64,000 nt of DNA from Nocardia sp. NBC_01329 (GTDB taxonomy: Bacteria > Actinomycetota > Actinomycetes > Mycobacteriales > Mycobacteriaceae), in assembly GCF_035956715.1 (NCBI RefSeq), contig NZ_CP108381.1, positions 5,240,001 to 5,304,000 on the forward strand, written 5' to 3'. A program made the position numbers and the translations under genes. The notes under the pieces were generated by a model. That model made no database searches and was not told the origin of the DNA. It saw nothing but the letters and a program-made list of their open reading frames with translations. Of this stretch, positions 7,961 through 15,836 are shown one piece after another (position 1 is the first letter of the stretch; each line of letters opens with the position of its first letter).

Positions 7961-8262
7961 TCAGAGATGGGCGACCGCGTTCCGGTAACGCCGTACCAGC
8001 GTGCGGATGTGTTCCACCAGCTCGGGCGGACCGTCGATCCGGAAATCCATCATGAGCATGCTCAGTAGATGGCGATCGTCTCCATCGCGTCCGCGCCGGT
8101 GAGCAGCAGACACGAGTTCTCGTCCACCGGTTCCACCACACCGACCGCGGGATTGATCCCGGCGATGACCTGTCGAGATAACGGGCGCGGGGGCAGATGC
8201 GGTCCGTGCCCGCCGGTCAGCAGCCACATCGGACGGGTAGCCTCCAGCACCATCAGGCGGTA
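7961..8262 (-). pseudogene. Remnant of a WYL-domain regulator (C-terminal part, frameshifted)
   Basis: Only the C-terminal end of a YafY/WYL-type regulator remains. One frame reads YRLMVLEATRPMWLL through GADAMETIAIY and hits TGA at 8062-8064. The neighbouring frame continues LSMLMMDFRIDGPPELVEHIRTLVRRYRNAVAHL, exactly as the family does. Restoring one C in TACTGAGC (to TACCTGAGC) joins the two, so a one-base deletion broke it. The N-terminal HTH and most of the WYL domain are absent, and the fragment starts right next to the toxin-antitoxin promoter. Confidence 0.7.
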
Positions 8263-8274
8263 ATGTAACTACAT
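8263..8274 (+). promoter_or_regulatory. Small palindrome before the Phd/PIN module
   Basis: ATGTAACTACAT is an inverted repeat with 5-bp arms, 20 bases upstream of the antitoxin start. Phd-type antitoxins bind such dyads to repress their own operon, so this is the likely autoregulatory operator. Confidence 0.5.
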
Positions 8275-8293
8275 ACCTACAAAGAGGTGTTCG

Positions 8294-8533
8294 ATGAGTA
8301 TCGTAACTTCCCGCGACTTCAACCACGATGTGACTGCCGCGAAGCGGGCGGCCGGCCGCGGGCCGGTGATCATCACAGACCACGGCCGACCGTCTCATGT
8401 GCTTCTGACCTTCGCCGACTACCAGGAGCTCACTCGGACCGGACTTTCACTGGCGGACGCCTTCACAATGAACGATCACATCGACTTCGAGCCGGTGCGG
8501 CCCTCGGACTCGCTCCGCGAGGTCGATCTGTGA
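8294..8533 (+). CDS. Phd/YefM-type antitoxin
   Basis: 79-aa antitoxin. The N-terminal DNA-binding part reads SIVTSRDFNHDVTAAKRAAGRGPVIITDHGRPSHVLLTFADYQEL, the Phd/YefM signature. The C-terminal tail (IDFEPVRPSDSLREVDL) is the toxin-neutralising region. AGAGG at 8283-8287 gives a good ribosome site. The stop overlaps the GTG of the toxin by 4 bases, so the two are translationally coupled. Confidence 0.88.
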   Translation: MSIVTSRDFNHDVTAAKRAAGRGPVIITDHGRPSHVLLTFADYQELTRTGLSLADAFTMNDHIDFEPVRPSDSLREVDL

Positions 8534-8952
8534 GTTTTCTTCTGGACACCAACGTCGTCTCCGAGCTGCGAAAAGGAGAAGATCGGAGGGACCGGAACGT
8601 CGACCGATGGGCACGAAATCTATCGCCCTCGGACACGTACCTCTCGGTGATCACTCTGCTCGAACTCCGGGCCGGGATCGAAAATAAACGCCGCTGCGAT
8701 GTGGCGCAGGCCCGAGCGCTCGATCACTGGCTGAACGAAGGAGTGCTGCCGGCCTACGCAGGCAGGGTGCTCGATATCGATCAGAAAATCGCGGAGATCG
8801 CGGCCCGCATGCACGTCCCCCACCGGCGGCCGGCTCACGACGCCTTGATCGCTGCCACGGCCACCGCGTACGGCCTGACCCTCGCCACGCGCAACGAGGC
8901 CGACTTCCGGCCGATGGGAGTCGCCTTCGTCAACCCTTGGGAAGAAGGCTGA
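8530..8952 (+). CDS. PIN-domain toxin (VapC family)
   Basis: 140-aa PIN-domain ribonuclease toxin. The acidic active-site residues are visible: Asp6 in SFLLDTNVVSELRKG, Glu in VITLLELRAGIE, and Asp in PAHDALIAATA near the C-terminus. The start is GTG 8530 inside the antitoxin stop (GTGA), since the frame upstream antisense-mirrors nothing and the toxin fold begins at SFLLDTN. It cleaves RNA when freed from its partner antitoxin at 8294. The target RNA cannot be predicted. Confidence 0.9.
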   Translation: MSFLLDTNVVSELRKGEDRRDRNVDRWARNLSPSDTYLSVITLLELRAGIENKRRCDVAQARALDHWLNEGVLPAYAGRVLDIDQKIAEIAARMHVPHRRPAHDALIAATATAYGLTLATRNEADFRPMGVAFVNPWEEG

Positions 8953-8965
8953 ACGCGGCGAGGGT

Positions 8966-10600
8966 CTATCTCCCCTGGGATGTCTCCGCTCCGGGCGTAC
9001 CTTCCCCAACGGCCGATCCCCCCGCCACACTCCGGCCCGCGCGCCGGCCGGAGAAAACGCAGTCCGACAGGGAAAGTCCGCTGACGTAGGAGTTCACGCA
9101 GATCCCCGCTGCCGTCCGGCCCGCCGCGTACAGACCCGGTATCACGCCGCCGCGGGTATCGCGGACCGCACCGGTCTGCTCGTCGACCGCGAGACCGCCG
9201 ACGGTGAACATCGGGCACGGATTGGTCAGGCTCGGTGCGATGGAGACGTCGAGCATCCAGTACGGGCCCGCACCTACCGGGCGGACGTACTCGGCGGGCT
9301 TACCCACCGGGTCGGGTGCGCCGGTCGCGAAGGCGCTGTTGTGCGCGGCGACGGTCTCCCGCAGGCCCGTCGGGTCCACACCGGCGGCGGCTGCCACCTC
9401 GTCGAGGGTCTTCCCCCGCTCGGCCTTGCGCCGCATCACCTCGAACTGCATCCGCTGGAACCAGGCCGCCTGCGGCCCGATCTGGGAGATCGCCGTCCGC
9501 ATGAGGGCGTCGTCGGCGAGCAACCAGCCGATACCGTCGTGCCGGTTGATCAGGGCATCGCCGACCGCGGCACCGTAGCGGGTCTCGTCGATGACCCGCT
9601 GTCCTTTGCCGTCGACCAGCATCGCGCCCGCGAACGAGCTCGGCGGCAGCAGGAATCGCCAGGCCGATACATTGCTCATCCGGTCGGTCGCGGCGCCGAC
9701 ACTGCGACCCAGTTCGATCCCGCTGCCGTCGTCACCGGAGCTGCCGAGGGCCAGTCCGTTCTTGTAGGCGGGCGCGTAGGCGTGCAGCATCTCGCGGTTG
9801 GCGATGAAACCGCCCGCTGTCAGCACCACCCCGCGCCGGGCGAGGACCCGGATGGTGGTTCCGTACCGCCGATCCAGCCGGGCCAGCTGCTTCTCCAGAG
9901 CCCGGCGCAGCGGCGGGTAGTAGATACCGGGTTTGGCGGCGACCGCGGCCATCCGTATGTAACGGGTCTTGACGCGCGCGGGGGCGTCGCGCAGGGTCCG
10001 GCATTCGACTCCCACGACCGCGCCGGTGTCATCGGTGACCAGGGCAGTGGCGGTGGTGAGCGATTCGACCCGCACCCCCGCGAGCTCTGCCGAGCGGGCC
10101 AGCGGCGCGAACAGTTTCTTGCCGGAAGTACCCCAACCTTTGACCCGATGACCGCGCTGAGCAGGGGTGATATCGGCGAACGCGCCGGAGATCTCGCTAC
10201 CGGAGTAGTAGAGGTAGTAGTCGTTGTTCGGGTAGGAGGTCTTGTACGGGCACAGCGACGCTTCGAACGGCACCCCGTGCCCGGTCAGCCAGTCGATCAT
10301 GGCGGGACTGTCGTCGACGAAGCGGCGCAGAGTCGCCGGGGAGACAGCGTCGCCGACCTCGCGTTCGAGGTAGGCGAGCATCAGTTCCGGGGTGTCCTCG
10401 ACCCCACCCGCGCGCTGCACCCAGGTACCGCCACCCGCGTAGATGATGCCGCCGGACAGGGCGGTCGCTCCCCCGCCGGTGAAACGGTCCAGTACCAGGA
10501 CCTGGGCTCCGTCCTCCGTGGCCTGCAAGGCGGTGGCCGCGCCCGCCGCGCCGTATCCGACGACCACCACGTCCGCGGCCAGGTCCCATTCGTGCGTCAT
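8966..10600 (-). CDS. FAD-dependent steroid dehydrogenase-like protein (KstD/fumarate-reductase family)
   Basis: 544-aa flavoprotein. The FAD dinucleotide fold is at the start (ADVVVVGYGAAGAATALQATEDGAQVLVLDRF), followed by GGGATALSGGIIYAGGGTWVQ. The C-terminal FAD segment is PGLYAAGRTAAGICVNSYVSGLSLSDCVFSGRRAG. It shares the KstD fold but differs strongly from the true KstD next door, and from memory most resembles the Rv0785 group. A ketosteroid dehydrogenase acting on a different double bond (for example delta-4 of 5-alpha steroids) is plausible but unproven. It is divergent from kstD across a 111-base gap holding a KstR operator, with GGAG upstream of ATG 10600. Confidence 0.85.
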   Translation of the reverse strand: MTHEWDLAADVVVVGYGAAGAATALQATEDGAQVLVLDRFTGGGATALSGGIIYAGGGTWVQRAGGVEDTPELMLAYLEREVGDAVSPATLRRFVDDSPAMIDWLTGHGVPFEASLCPYKTSYPNNDYYLYYSGSEISGAFADITPAQRGHRVKGWGTSGKKLFAPLARSAELAGVRVESLTTATALVTDDTGAVVGVECRTLRDAPARVKTRYIRMAAVAAKPGIYYPPLRRALEKQLARLDRRYGTTIRVLARRGVVLTAGGFIANREMLHAYAPAYKNGLALGSSGDDGSGIELGRSVGAATDRMSNVSAWRFLLPPSSFAGAMLVDGKGQRVIDETRYGAAVGDALINRHDGIGWLLADDALMRTAISQIGPQAAWFQRMQFEVMRRKAERGKTLDEVAAAAGVDPTGLRETVAAHNSAFATGAPDPVGKPAEYVRPVGAGPYWMLDVSIAPSLTNPCPMFTVGGLAVDEQTGAVRDTRGGVIPGLYAAGRTAAGICVNSYVSGLSLSDCVFSGRRAGRSVAGGSAVGEGTPGAETSQGR

Positions 10601-10614
10601 CTACCACTCCACCA

Positions 10615-10632
10615 GAAACTGAAACGAGTTTC
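10615..10632. promoter_or_regulatory. Inverted repeat in the dehydrogenase/kstD gap
   Basis: GAAACT and AGTTTC, 6 bases apart, form a dyad just upstream of the minus-strand dehydrogenase at 10600. It is distinct from the KstR consensus and could be an operator of another regulator. Only the symmetry supports it. Confidence 0.35.
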
Positions 10633-10696
10633 CCTGCTGTTTACACCACAGATCAAGTCATCTGCCACACAACATAGACCAACAGCGCCCTCATTC

Positions 10697-10710
10697 TATA
10701 ACGTGTTCTA
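10697..10710 (+). promoter_or_regulatory. KstR operator at kstD
   Basis: TATAACGTGTTCTA matches the established KstR consensus TNNAACNNGTTNNA at every fixed position. It ends one base before the kstD ATG at 10712. TATAAC (10697-10702) could itself be the -10 box, so bound KstR would sit on the promoter. The repressor gene is at 35402 in this window. Confidence 0.85.
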
Positions 10711-10711
10711 C

Positions 10712-12391
10712 ATGAACGATCGGGAATACGACGTGGTGGTGGTCGGCAGCGGCGCCGCCGGGATGACCGCCGCCCTCACCGCCGCGCACAACGGGCTGAG
10801 TGTGGTGCTCCTGGAGAAGGCGCCGTACTACGGCGGATCCACCGCGCGCTCGGGCGGCGGGGTGTGGATCCCCGGCAACAAGGCTCTGCGCGAGTCGGGC
10901 GGCCCCGACGACCGCGAGGAAGCGCGCAGGTACCTGCACAGCATCATCGGGGACGTGGTCCCCGCCGAACGGATCGATACCTATATCGACCGCGGCGCGG
11001 AGGCCATGGATTTCGTCCTCGCCCATTCACCGCTGAAGATGACCTGGGTCAAGGGCTACTCGGACTACTACCCCGAGGCTCCCGGCGGCCGGGCGGGCGG
11101 CCGATCCTGTGAACCGAAGCCCTTCAACGCCAAGATCCTCGGCGAGGAGCGGTTCAATATTCACCCGCCCTACTCGAAGGCCCCGCTGAACGTGGCGGTC
11201 ACCCAGGCCGATTTCGTCCGGCTGAACCTGATCCGCCGCCACCCCAAGGGCGCACTGCGGGCCCTGCGGGTCGGCGTGCGCACCTACTGGGCCAAATTCA
11301 CCAACAAACATCTGATGGTGATGGGCCAGGCGGTGATCGCCGGTATGCGCAAGGGCCTGATGGACGCGAACGTGCCCGTGCTGCTCGACACCCCCATGAC
11401 GAAACTCGTCGTCACCGACGGCAAGATCACCGGTGTCGAAGCCACCCACAAGGGTGAAACCGTCATCTTCACCGCCCGCCACGGCGTGATCCTGGGCAGT
11501 GGCGGTTTCGAGCACAACGCGGAGATGCGCGCCAAGTACCAGCGCGAGCCGATCACCACTGAATGGACAACCGGTGCCGCCACCAACACCGGCGATGGCA
11601 TCGTCGCGGGTATGGACGCGGGCGCCGCTATCGGCTTCATGGAGGACGCCTGGTGGGGTCCGACCATCTTCAAGGGCGGTAAGCCCTGGTTCGCACTATC
11701 CGAGCGCAACCTGCCCGGGTCGATCATGATCAACCCGAAGGGCGAGCGGTTCGGCAACGAATCCGCGCCCTACGTCGAGGCCGTGCACACCATGTACGGC
11801 GGTGAGTACGGGCAGGGAGAGGGCCCGGGCGAGAACATCCCCACCTGGCTCGTCTTCGACCAGCGCTACCGCAACCGGTACATGTTCGCCAGCCTCCAGC
11901 CGGGCCTGAAGTTCCCGTCACGTTGGATGGAGAACGACCTCATCGTCAAGGCCGCGACCCTGGACGAACTGGCCGAGAAGATCGGTGTCCCCGCCGATAA
12001 ACTGGCCGCCACGGTGGAGCGGTTCAACACCTTCGCCGAAACCGGGAAGGACGAGGATTACGGCCGCGGCGACAGTCAGTACGACCGGTACTACGGCGAT
12101 CCGACCGTCAAACCGAACCCGTGCCTCGCCTCGCTGGTCCAGGGCCCGTTCTACGCGGCCAAGATGGTCCCGGGCGATCTCGGCACCAAAGGCGGACTGG
12201 TCGCCGATACCGCCGCGCGCGTACTGCGCGAGGACGGCACTCCGATCGAGGGCCTGTACGCGTCCGGAAACGTCTCGACCCCGGTGATGGGCCACACTTA
12301 CGCGGGCCCCGGCGCCACCATCGGACCCGCGATCGCCTTCGGCTACCTCGCGGTCCACGACATCATCGACCGCAAGAAAACCGCGGCCTGA
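10712..12391 (+). CDS. kstD: KstD, 3-ketosteroid delta-1-dehydrogenase
   Basis: 559-aa flavoenzyme that introduces the C1-C2 double bond in ring A of 3-ketosteroids, a key step before B-ring opening. The FAD fold YDVVVVGSGAAGMTAALTAAHNGLSVVLLEK leads, then GGSTARSGGGVWIPGN. PLKMTWVKGYSDYYPEAPGGR and GDLGTKGGLVADT are nearly identical to M. tuberculosis KstD, and the C-terminus has ASGNVSTPVMGHTYAGPGATIGPA. The frame is open far upstream, but that part is antisense to the neighbouring gene; ATG 10712 matches the family start. A KstR operator overlaps the promoter, and no SD is visible, so the mRNA may be leaderless. It probably forms an operon with chsH3. Confidence 0.95.
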   Translation: MNDREYDVVVVGSGAAGMTAALTAAHNGLSVVLLEKAPYYGGSTARSGGGVWIPGNKALRESGGPDDREEARRYLHSIIGDVVPAERIDTYIDRGAEAMDFVLAHSPLKMTWVKGYSDYYPEAPGGRAGGRSCEPKPFNAKILGEERFNIHPPYSKAPLNVAVTQADFVRLNLIRRHPKGALRALRVGVRTYWAKFTNKHLMVMGQAVIAGMRKGLMDANVPVLLDTPMTKLVVTDGKITGVEATHKGETVIFTARHGVILGSGGFEHNAEMRAKYQREPITTEWTTGAATNTGDGIVAGMDAGAAIGFMEDAWWGPTIFKGGKPWFALSERNLPGSIMINPKGERFGNESAPYVEAVHTMYGGEYGQGEGPGENIPTWLVFDQRYRNRYMFASLQPGLKFPSRWMENDLIVKAATLDELAEKIGVPADKLAATVERFNTFAETGKDEDYGRGDSQYDRYYGDPTVKPNPCLASLVQGPFYAAKMVPGDLGTKGGLVADTAARVLREDGTPIEGLYASGNVSTPVMGHTYAGPGATIGPAIAFGYLAVHDIIDRKKTAA

Positions 12392-12412
12392 GCCGATCCG
12401 AGGAGATCTCGT

Positions 12413-13276
12413 ATGCCGATCGATCCGAAAGCCGCGCTGGGGGCCGAGCTCCCGAGCAAGGAATTCTCCTGGACCGCCTCCGATATCCAGCTCTACCACC
12501 TGGGTATCGGTGCGGGCCACCGCTGGACCGACCCCGCCGAACTGCGCTACCTCGCCGACCGGGAACCGCAGGTCCTGCCCACTTTCGCCACCGTCGCCCA
12601 CACCCTGCGCGATACCGACCCGCCGAAGGTGAAATTCCCCGGCGTCGATATCGACCTGGCCAAGGTGGTGCACGGTTCGCAGGAGGTGCAGGTGCACCGG
12701 CCGCTGCCCGCCTCGGGTAAAGCGACCCGCACCGGCCGGATCAGCGAACTGTGGGACAAGGGTTCCAACGCGGTGATCGTGCAGGAGTTCACCGTCACCG
12801 ATTCCGAGGGCGAAGCACTGTGGACCGAACGCTCCTCCATCTTCGCCCGCGGCGAAGGCGGATTCGGCGGCGAACGCGGCCCGAGCGGCAGAGCCGAACT
12901 CCCCGAACGGGATCCAGATTTCGATGTCACCACCGCGACCCTGCCGCAGCAGGCTCTGCTCTATCGCCTCTGCGGTGACCGCAACCCGCTGCATTCCGAT
13001 CCGGAGTTCGCGAAGGGCGCGGGGTTTCCGGCGCCGATCCTGCACGGACTGTGCACCTACGGGATCATCTGTAAAACCGCCACCGACACAGTGCTGGACC
13101 TGGTCGCCGGCCGAGTGACCGGTTTCAAGGCGAGGTTCGCGGGTGTGCTGTTCCCCGGGGAGACGCTGCGGTCGCGGATCTGGCAGGAACCTGGTCAGCT
13201 GATCATCAGCGCCACCGCCGTCGAACGCGACGACGCCCCGGTGCTGGGAGATGTAGTGCTCACCTACGCCGACTGA
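12413..13276 (+). CDS. chsH3: ChsH3/Hsd4B-type MaoC enoyl-CoA hydratase
   Basis: 287-aa double-hotdog MaoC hydratase, orthologous by position and sequence to Rv3538, which hydrates an enoyl-CoA intermediate of cholesterol side-chain beta-oxidation. The N-terminal hotdog contains HLGIGAGHRWTDPAELRYL. The C-terminal hotdog has the catalytic hydratase-2 pattern LYRLCGDRNPLHSDPEFAKGAGFPAPILHGLCTYG (Asp/His). An AGGAGATCTCGT ribosome site precedes ATG 12413, 21 bases after kstD. A strong terminator follows. Confidence 0.92.
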   Translation: MPIDPKAALGAELPSKEFSWTASDIQLYHLGIGAGHRWTDPAELRYLADREPQVLPTFATVAHTLRDTDPPKVKFPGVDIDLAKVVHGSQEVQVHRPLPASGKATRTGRISELWDKGSNAVIVQEFTVTDSEGEALWTERSSIFARGEGGFGGERGPSGRAELPERDPDFDVTTATLPQQALLYRLCGDRNPLHSDPEFAKGAGFPAPILHGLCTYGIICKTATDTVLDLVAGRVTGFKARFAGVLFPGETLRSRIWQEPGQLIISATAVERDDAPVLGDVVLTYAD

Positions 13277-13295
13277 AGTCGGCAGGTGACTGCCG

Positions 13296-13333
13296 CTGTG
13301 CCCGACGGATCCCAGGGGATCCGCCGGGCACAG
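13296..13333. terminator. Terminator between chsH3 and the lipase
   Basis: An 18-bp stem with a single A-C mismatch (CTGTGCCCG pairing with CGGGCACAG at the base) closes on a 2-base loop and is followed by TCTTTCCT. It separates two convergent genes and can serve both. Confidence 0.8.
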
Positions 13334-13339
13334 TCTTTC

Positions 13340-14104
13340 CTACGGCCGCGAACTGAGGAAGAATTGCCGCGGGCAGTCGGTGGCGAGCGGCCCACCGCGC
13401 AGTGCCGAATCGATCAGGTTCTGGAACGCCGCGTCCTGAGGCTCTTCACGGTGGGTGACATGGCGACCGGAGCAGTACTGCTGGACACTCGCATTGACCG
13501 CCCCGGGTAGATGGAGGCGCTCGGGCCCCTCGTTCTCCGAATACAGGTGATAGGCCGGAATCCCGAGCGGTAGCGCCGGCGGGGTGTTCAGCTGTTGGAG
13601 GAACTCCGAAGCGGGTGCGATATCCCGACATCCGGGGAAAACAGGCGCGCAGAGAAACCCCAGCGGCTCACCGTAATTCGGCGTACCGAAATCGAGATAG
13701 GTTCCCACCGAGTCGGCTCCGCCGAGAAATTTCACATAGTGCCGCTGCGCCAGCCCACCCATGGAGTGCCCGACCAGGTCGACCCGCCGGGCACCGGTGG
13801 ACCGCCGGATCTCGGCGACTTTGCCGGCGACCACTGTCGCCGATTCGGCGATCCCCGCGGTCCCCGAGGAACCAGCGGGCATCGCGGACAGCACCATGGA
13901 GTAGGCGAGATAACCACGATCGGCCAATTCCGATCGCAGGTTCTCCAGAATGCCGCGGTCGGCATCGAAACCACCGATGACCAGAACTGGATTCAACGGT
14001 GCGGGGTCGGCTCGGGCAAAGCCACCCGGGAGGGCCGCCGCAAGGCCGCCCAGTGATACGACGACGACAGCGAATCGGGCGAGCACCGCGAGCGCCGTTT
14101 TCAT
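13340..14104 (-). CDS. Secreted lipase/esterase (alpha/beta hydrolase)
   Basis: 254-aa exported hydrolase. A Sec signal peptide (MKTALAVLARFAVVVVSLGGLAAALPGGFARA) is followed by DPAPLNPVLVIGGFDADRG. The nucleophile elbow is VDLVGHSMGGLAQRHYVKFLG. Several Cys (FLCAPVFPGCRD, QYCSGRH, ATDCPRQF) could form disulfides, as in extracellular lipases. It resembles the Streptomyces/Nocardia family of secreted triacylglycerol lipases. ATG 14104 is preferred over an in-frame ATG at 14143 because it begins the signal peptide. Confidence 0.85.
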   Translation of the reverse strand: MKTALAVLARFAVVVVSLGGLAAALPGGFARADPAPLNPVLVIGGFDADRGILENLRSELADRGYLAYSMVLSAMPAGSSGTAGIAESATVVAGKVAEIRRSTGARRVDLVGHSMGGLAQRHYVKFLGGADSVGTYLDFGTPNYGEPLGFLCAPVFPGCRDIAPASEFLQQLNTPPALPLGIPAYHLYSENEGPERLHLPGAVNASVQQYCSGRHVTHREEPQDAAFQNLIDSALRGGPLATDCPRQFFLSSRP

Positions 14105-14254
14105 AGACCTGCTTTCCGGAGGTGAGTGACCGCTCGCCGTCACCCCGGACCGCGAACAGCGTCGACCGACGGCCAGGATGCTAGCGCGGTGATCGCGCCG
14201 AGCCGGGTAGGCGCGACGGGTTCACCCTGCGCATCGACCACCCGCCACAGGTGT

Positions 14255-14674
14255 TCAGCTGATCGTTCCCGGTGGAGCGATCCACTGAGTCGGCTGACCG
14301 GTCGCCGCGGCGACCGTCTCGAAGTCGCGGTCGTAGTGGAGCATCGTGAGCCGGTGCGCTTCCGCTGTTGCCGCGATCGCCAGGTCGGCCACGCCGGCAC
14401 TACGGTGACTCCCCTGTTCGGTGAGAAGTTGCTGGACCCGATGCGCTCGCGTCCACACATTGTCCGGGGTCACCACCCAGCCGAACAGTTCGGTGAGCAA
14501 CTCCTTCTTCCGCAATCGATCGGCCAGCGATCGGGCCGCGAAGAGAAGCTCCAGTTCCACGGGGTCGCACATTGCGACTACTCCGGCAGTGAACGCTTCG
14601 TGCCAGGTCTTGCGCAGTGCCGGGTCGCGCAGTACCCGGACCGCAGCCGAGGTGTCGATCAGGTAGCCGATCAC
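14255..14674 (-). CDS. vapC: VapC PIN-domain toxin
   Basis: 139-aa PIN ribonuclease. Asp7 (GYLIDTSAAVRVL), Glu in DPVELELLFAARS, Asp in AGVADLAIAATAEAH and Asp in LHYDRDFE supply the metal-binding acids. The start overlaps the antitoxin stop by 4 bases. This is a second toxin of the window, only distantly similar to the one at 8530 and paired with a different antitoxin type. Confidence 0.9.
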   Translation of the reverse strand: MIGYLIDTSAAVRVLRDPALRKTWHEAFTAGVVAMCDPVELELLFAARSLADRLRKKELLTELFGWVVTPDNVWTRAHRVQQLLTEQGSHRSAGVADLAIAATAEAHRLTMLHYDRDFETVAAATGQPTQWIAPPGTIS

Positions 14675-14880
14675 GGGCGGTAGGCATCCTTGTCCAGCAG
14701 GAGGTCGAAGTCCCCCTGCTCGGCCATCTCGCCGAGCGCGTTCAGCGCGTGGACCCGCTTGAGCCGTTTCGATACCTCGATCAATGCCGCATTGACCGTG
14801 TCCTTCTTGGTCCCGGTTCCCAGCAGACGTTGCGCTTCCGCCAGTGCTTCGTCATCTACTTCGATCAGCAATTTGGACAT
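14671..14880 (-). CDS. vapB: VapB-type antitoxin
   Basis: 69-aa antitoxin of the VapB type. It has the ribbon-helix-helix start SKLLIEVDDEALAEAQRLLGTGTKKDTVNAALIEVSKRL and a flexible tail GDFDLLLDKDAYRP that would wrap the toxin. ATG 14880 follows AGGGGGTGG. It overlaps vapC by 4 bases, and a 17-base palindrome upstream is its likely operator. Confidence 0.88.
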   Translation of the reverse strand: MSKLLIEVDDEALAEAQRLLGTGTKKDTVNAALIEVSKRLKRVHALNALGEMAEQGDFDLLLDKDAYRP

Positions 14881-14892
14881 GACCACCCCCTG

Positions 14893-14919
14893 TATATATA
14901 GGATATTCAGATTGAATAT
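14893..14919 (-). promoter_or_regulatory. vapBC operator and -10 region
   Basis: ATATTCAGATTGAATAT (14903-14919) is a perfect palindrome with 7-bp arms and a 3-base centre. It lies immediately upstream, on the minus strand, of a TATATATA run at 14893-14900 that can act as the -10 box. Binding by VapB would repress the module. Confidence 0.7.
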
Positions 14920-14929
14920 ACATGATATC

Positions 14930-15061
14930 GGTGCGGTGGTCGGGGCGGCTTTCGCGGCGGTTCTGGCGGTGCCGGACAACCCGGACCTCGATTTCGGCAC
15001 GCTACTCGACGAAACACTCGATCAGTTGTCCGCGATGCGCGCGCCGGGCGGGTCGCGGTAG
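14930..15061 (+). pseudogene. C-terminal fragment of a TetR-family regulator
   Basis: A plus-strand frame reads GAVVGAAFAAVLAVPDNPDLDFGTLLDETLDQLSAMRAPGGSR and ends at TAG 15059-15061. This is the usual last helix pair of a TetR ligand-binding domain. Nothing upstream in this frame resembles a TetR protein; the vapBC promoter starts there instead. It is a truncated remnant, probably cut when vapBC arrived. Confidence 0.5.
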
Positions 15062-15100
15062 CGGAGGCCCGGCTACACTACAACCAGGCGCAGAGCGTCG

Positions 15101-15754
15101 TCACGGCCGGCCCAGGCCTGCGGCCCGCTCCCGGATCCCGCCGAGGATGGTGTCGAAGGTCCGGTCGAATTCGGTCACGGATCCGAAGTCGGCCATCTCG
15201 GGTGCGTGAGCGGCCAAGGCCGGGTAGAGCTCGGGGTCGATCGCGGGAACGGTTGCGGTAGCGTCGTTTCCGCCGCTCAGGACCGCGAGTAGATATCCGT
15301 TGAGGAAGCCGAACAGAATCATCGGCGTGTCCGAGATGACCCGGTCGGGCAGACCGTCGGCGCGCATCGCGATGACCAGCCGCTCCAACGCGGCCAGAGC
15401 CGGCGGCGAGATCTGCGGCCGTGTGGCCAGCAAGGGGACCACGTGGGGGTGCCGGTAGGCGATCGTCCGATAGCGGTGTGCCGTCCAGCGCGCGATCTCT
15501 TCCCAGGTATCGGGCGCCTCGTCGGCCTCGGCCGACATCTCGGCGAGCACGGCCTCGGAGACCGCGTCCAGTAGCCCGGCTTTGCCCTTGATGTGGTTGT
15601 AGATCGACATCGGGTCGACCCCGAGCTCGTCGGCGAGCCGCCGTACCCCGAAGCGTTCCAGACCGTCGCGGTCGACGAGCGCGACGGCGGCGCCTGCGAT
15701 GCGCTCGCGGGTCAGCCCGGCCGATGTGCCCTGTGCACGCTTGGCCACGCTCAC
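15101..15754 (-). CDS. TetR-family repressor of the divergent esterase
   Basis: 217-aa TetR regulator. The HTH reads LTRERIAGAAVALVDRDGLERFGVRRLADELGVDPMSIYNHIKGKAGLLDAV, followed by a tetracycline-repressor-like C-terminal domain. The start is GTG 15754 or, better spaced to the SD GAGAGGA, GTG 15748. It is divergent from the hydrolase at 15837, with two palindromes in the gap, so it probably represses both itself and the hydrolase. The ligand is unknown. Confidence 0.85.
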   Translation of the reverse strand: MSVAKRAQGTSAGLTRERIAGAAVALVDRDGLERFGVRRLADELGVDPMSIYNHIKGKAGLLDAVSEAVLAEMSAEADEAPDTWEEIARWTAHRYRTIAYRHPHVVPLLATRPQISPPALAALERLVIAMRADGLPDRVISDTPMILFGFLNGYLLAVLSGGNDATATVPAIDPELYPALAAHAPEMADFGSVTEFDRTFDTILGGIRERAAGLGRP

Positions 15755-15771
15755 TCCTCTCCCTTGTCAAA

Positions 15772-15818
15772 CCTACACCGTAGGATATACCGTCGGCCTA
15801 AACCTACGATGTAGGTTT
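15772..15818. promoter_or_regulatory. Two TetR operators between regulator and esterase
   Basis: CCTACACCGTAGG (15772-15784) and AAACCTACGATGTAGGTTT (15800-15818) are palindromes sharing the half-site CCTAC. Their centres are 31 bp apart. They lie in the gap between the divergent TetR gene and the esterase gene, the usual layout for autoregulated control. Confidence 0.8.
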
Positions 15819-15836
15819 CAGGATCGAGGAGTAGCG

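Noticed and set aside
8263..8955. Prophage or large genomic island start
   Set aside because: No integrase, att repeat or tRNA is seen; only a small toxin-antitoxin module.
9341..10711. Plus-strand extension of the kstD frame
   Set aside because: It is antisense to the adjacent dehydrogenase and low-complexity; KstD homologues begin at 10712.
11918..13045. 375-aa minus-strand frame under kstD-chsH3
   Set aside because: Antisense shadow with no recognisable fold; both plus-strand genes are certain.
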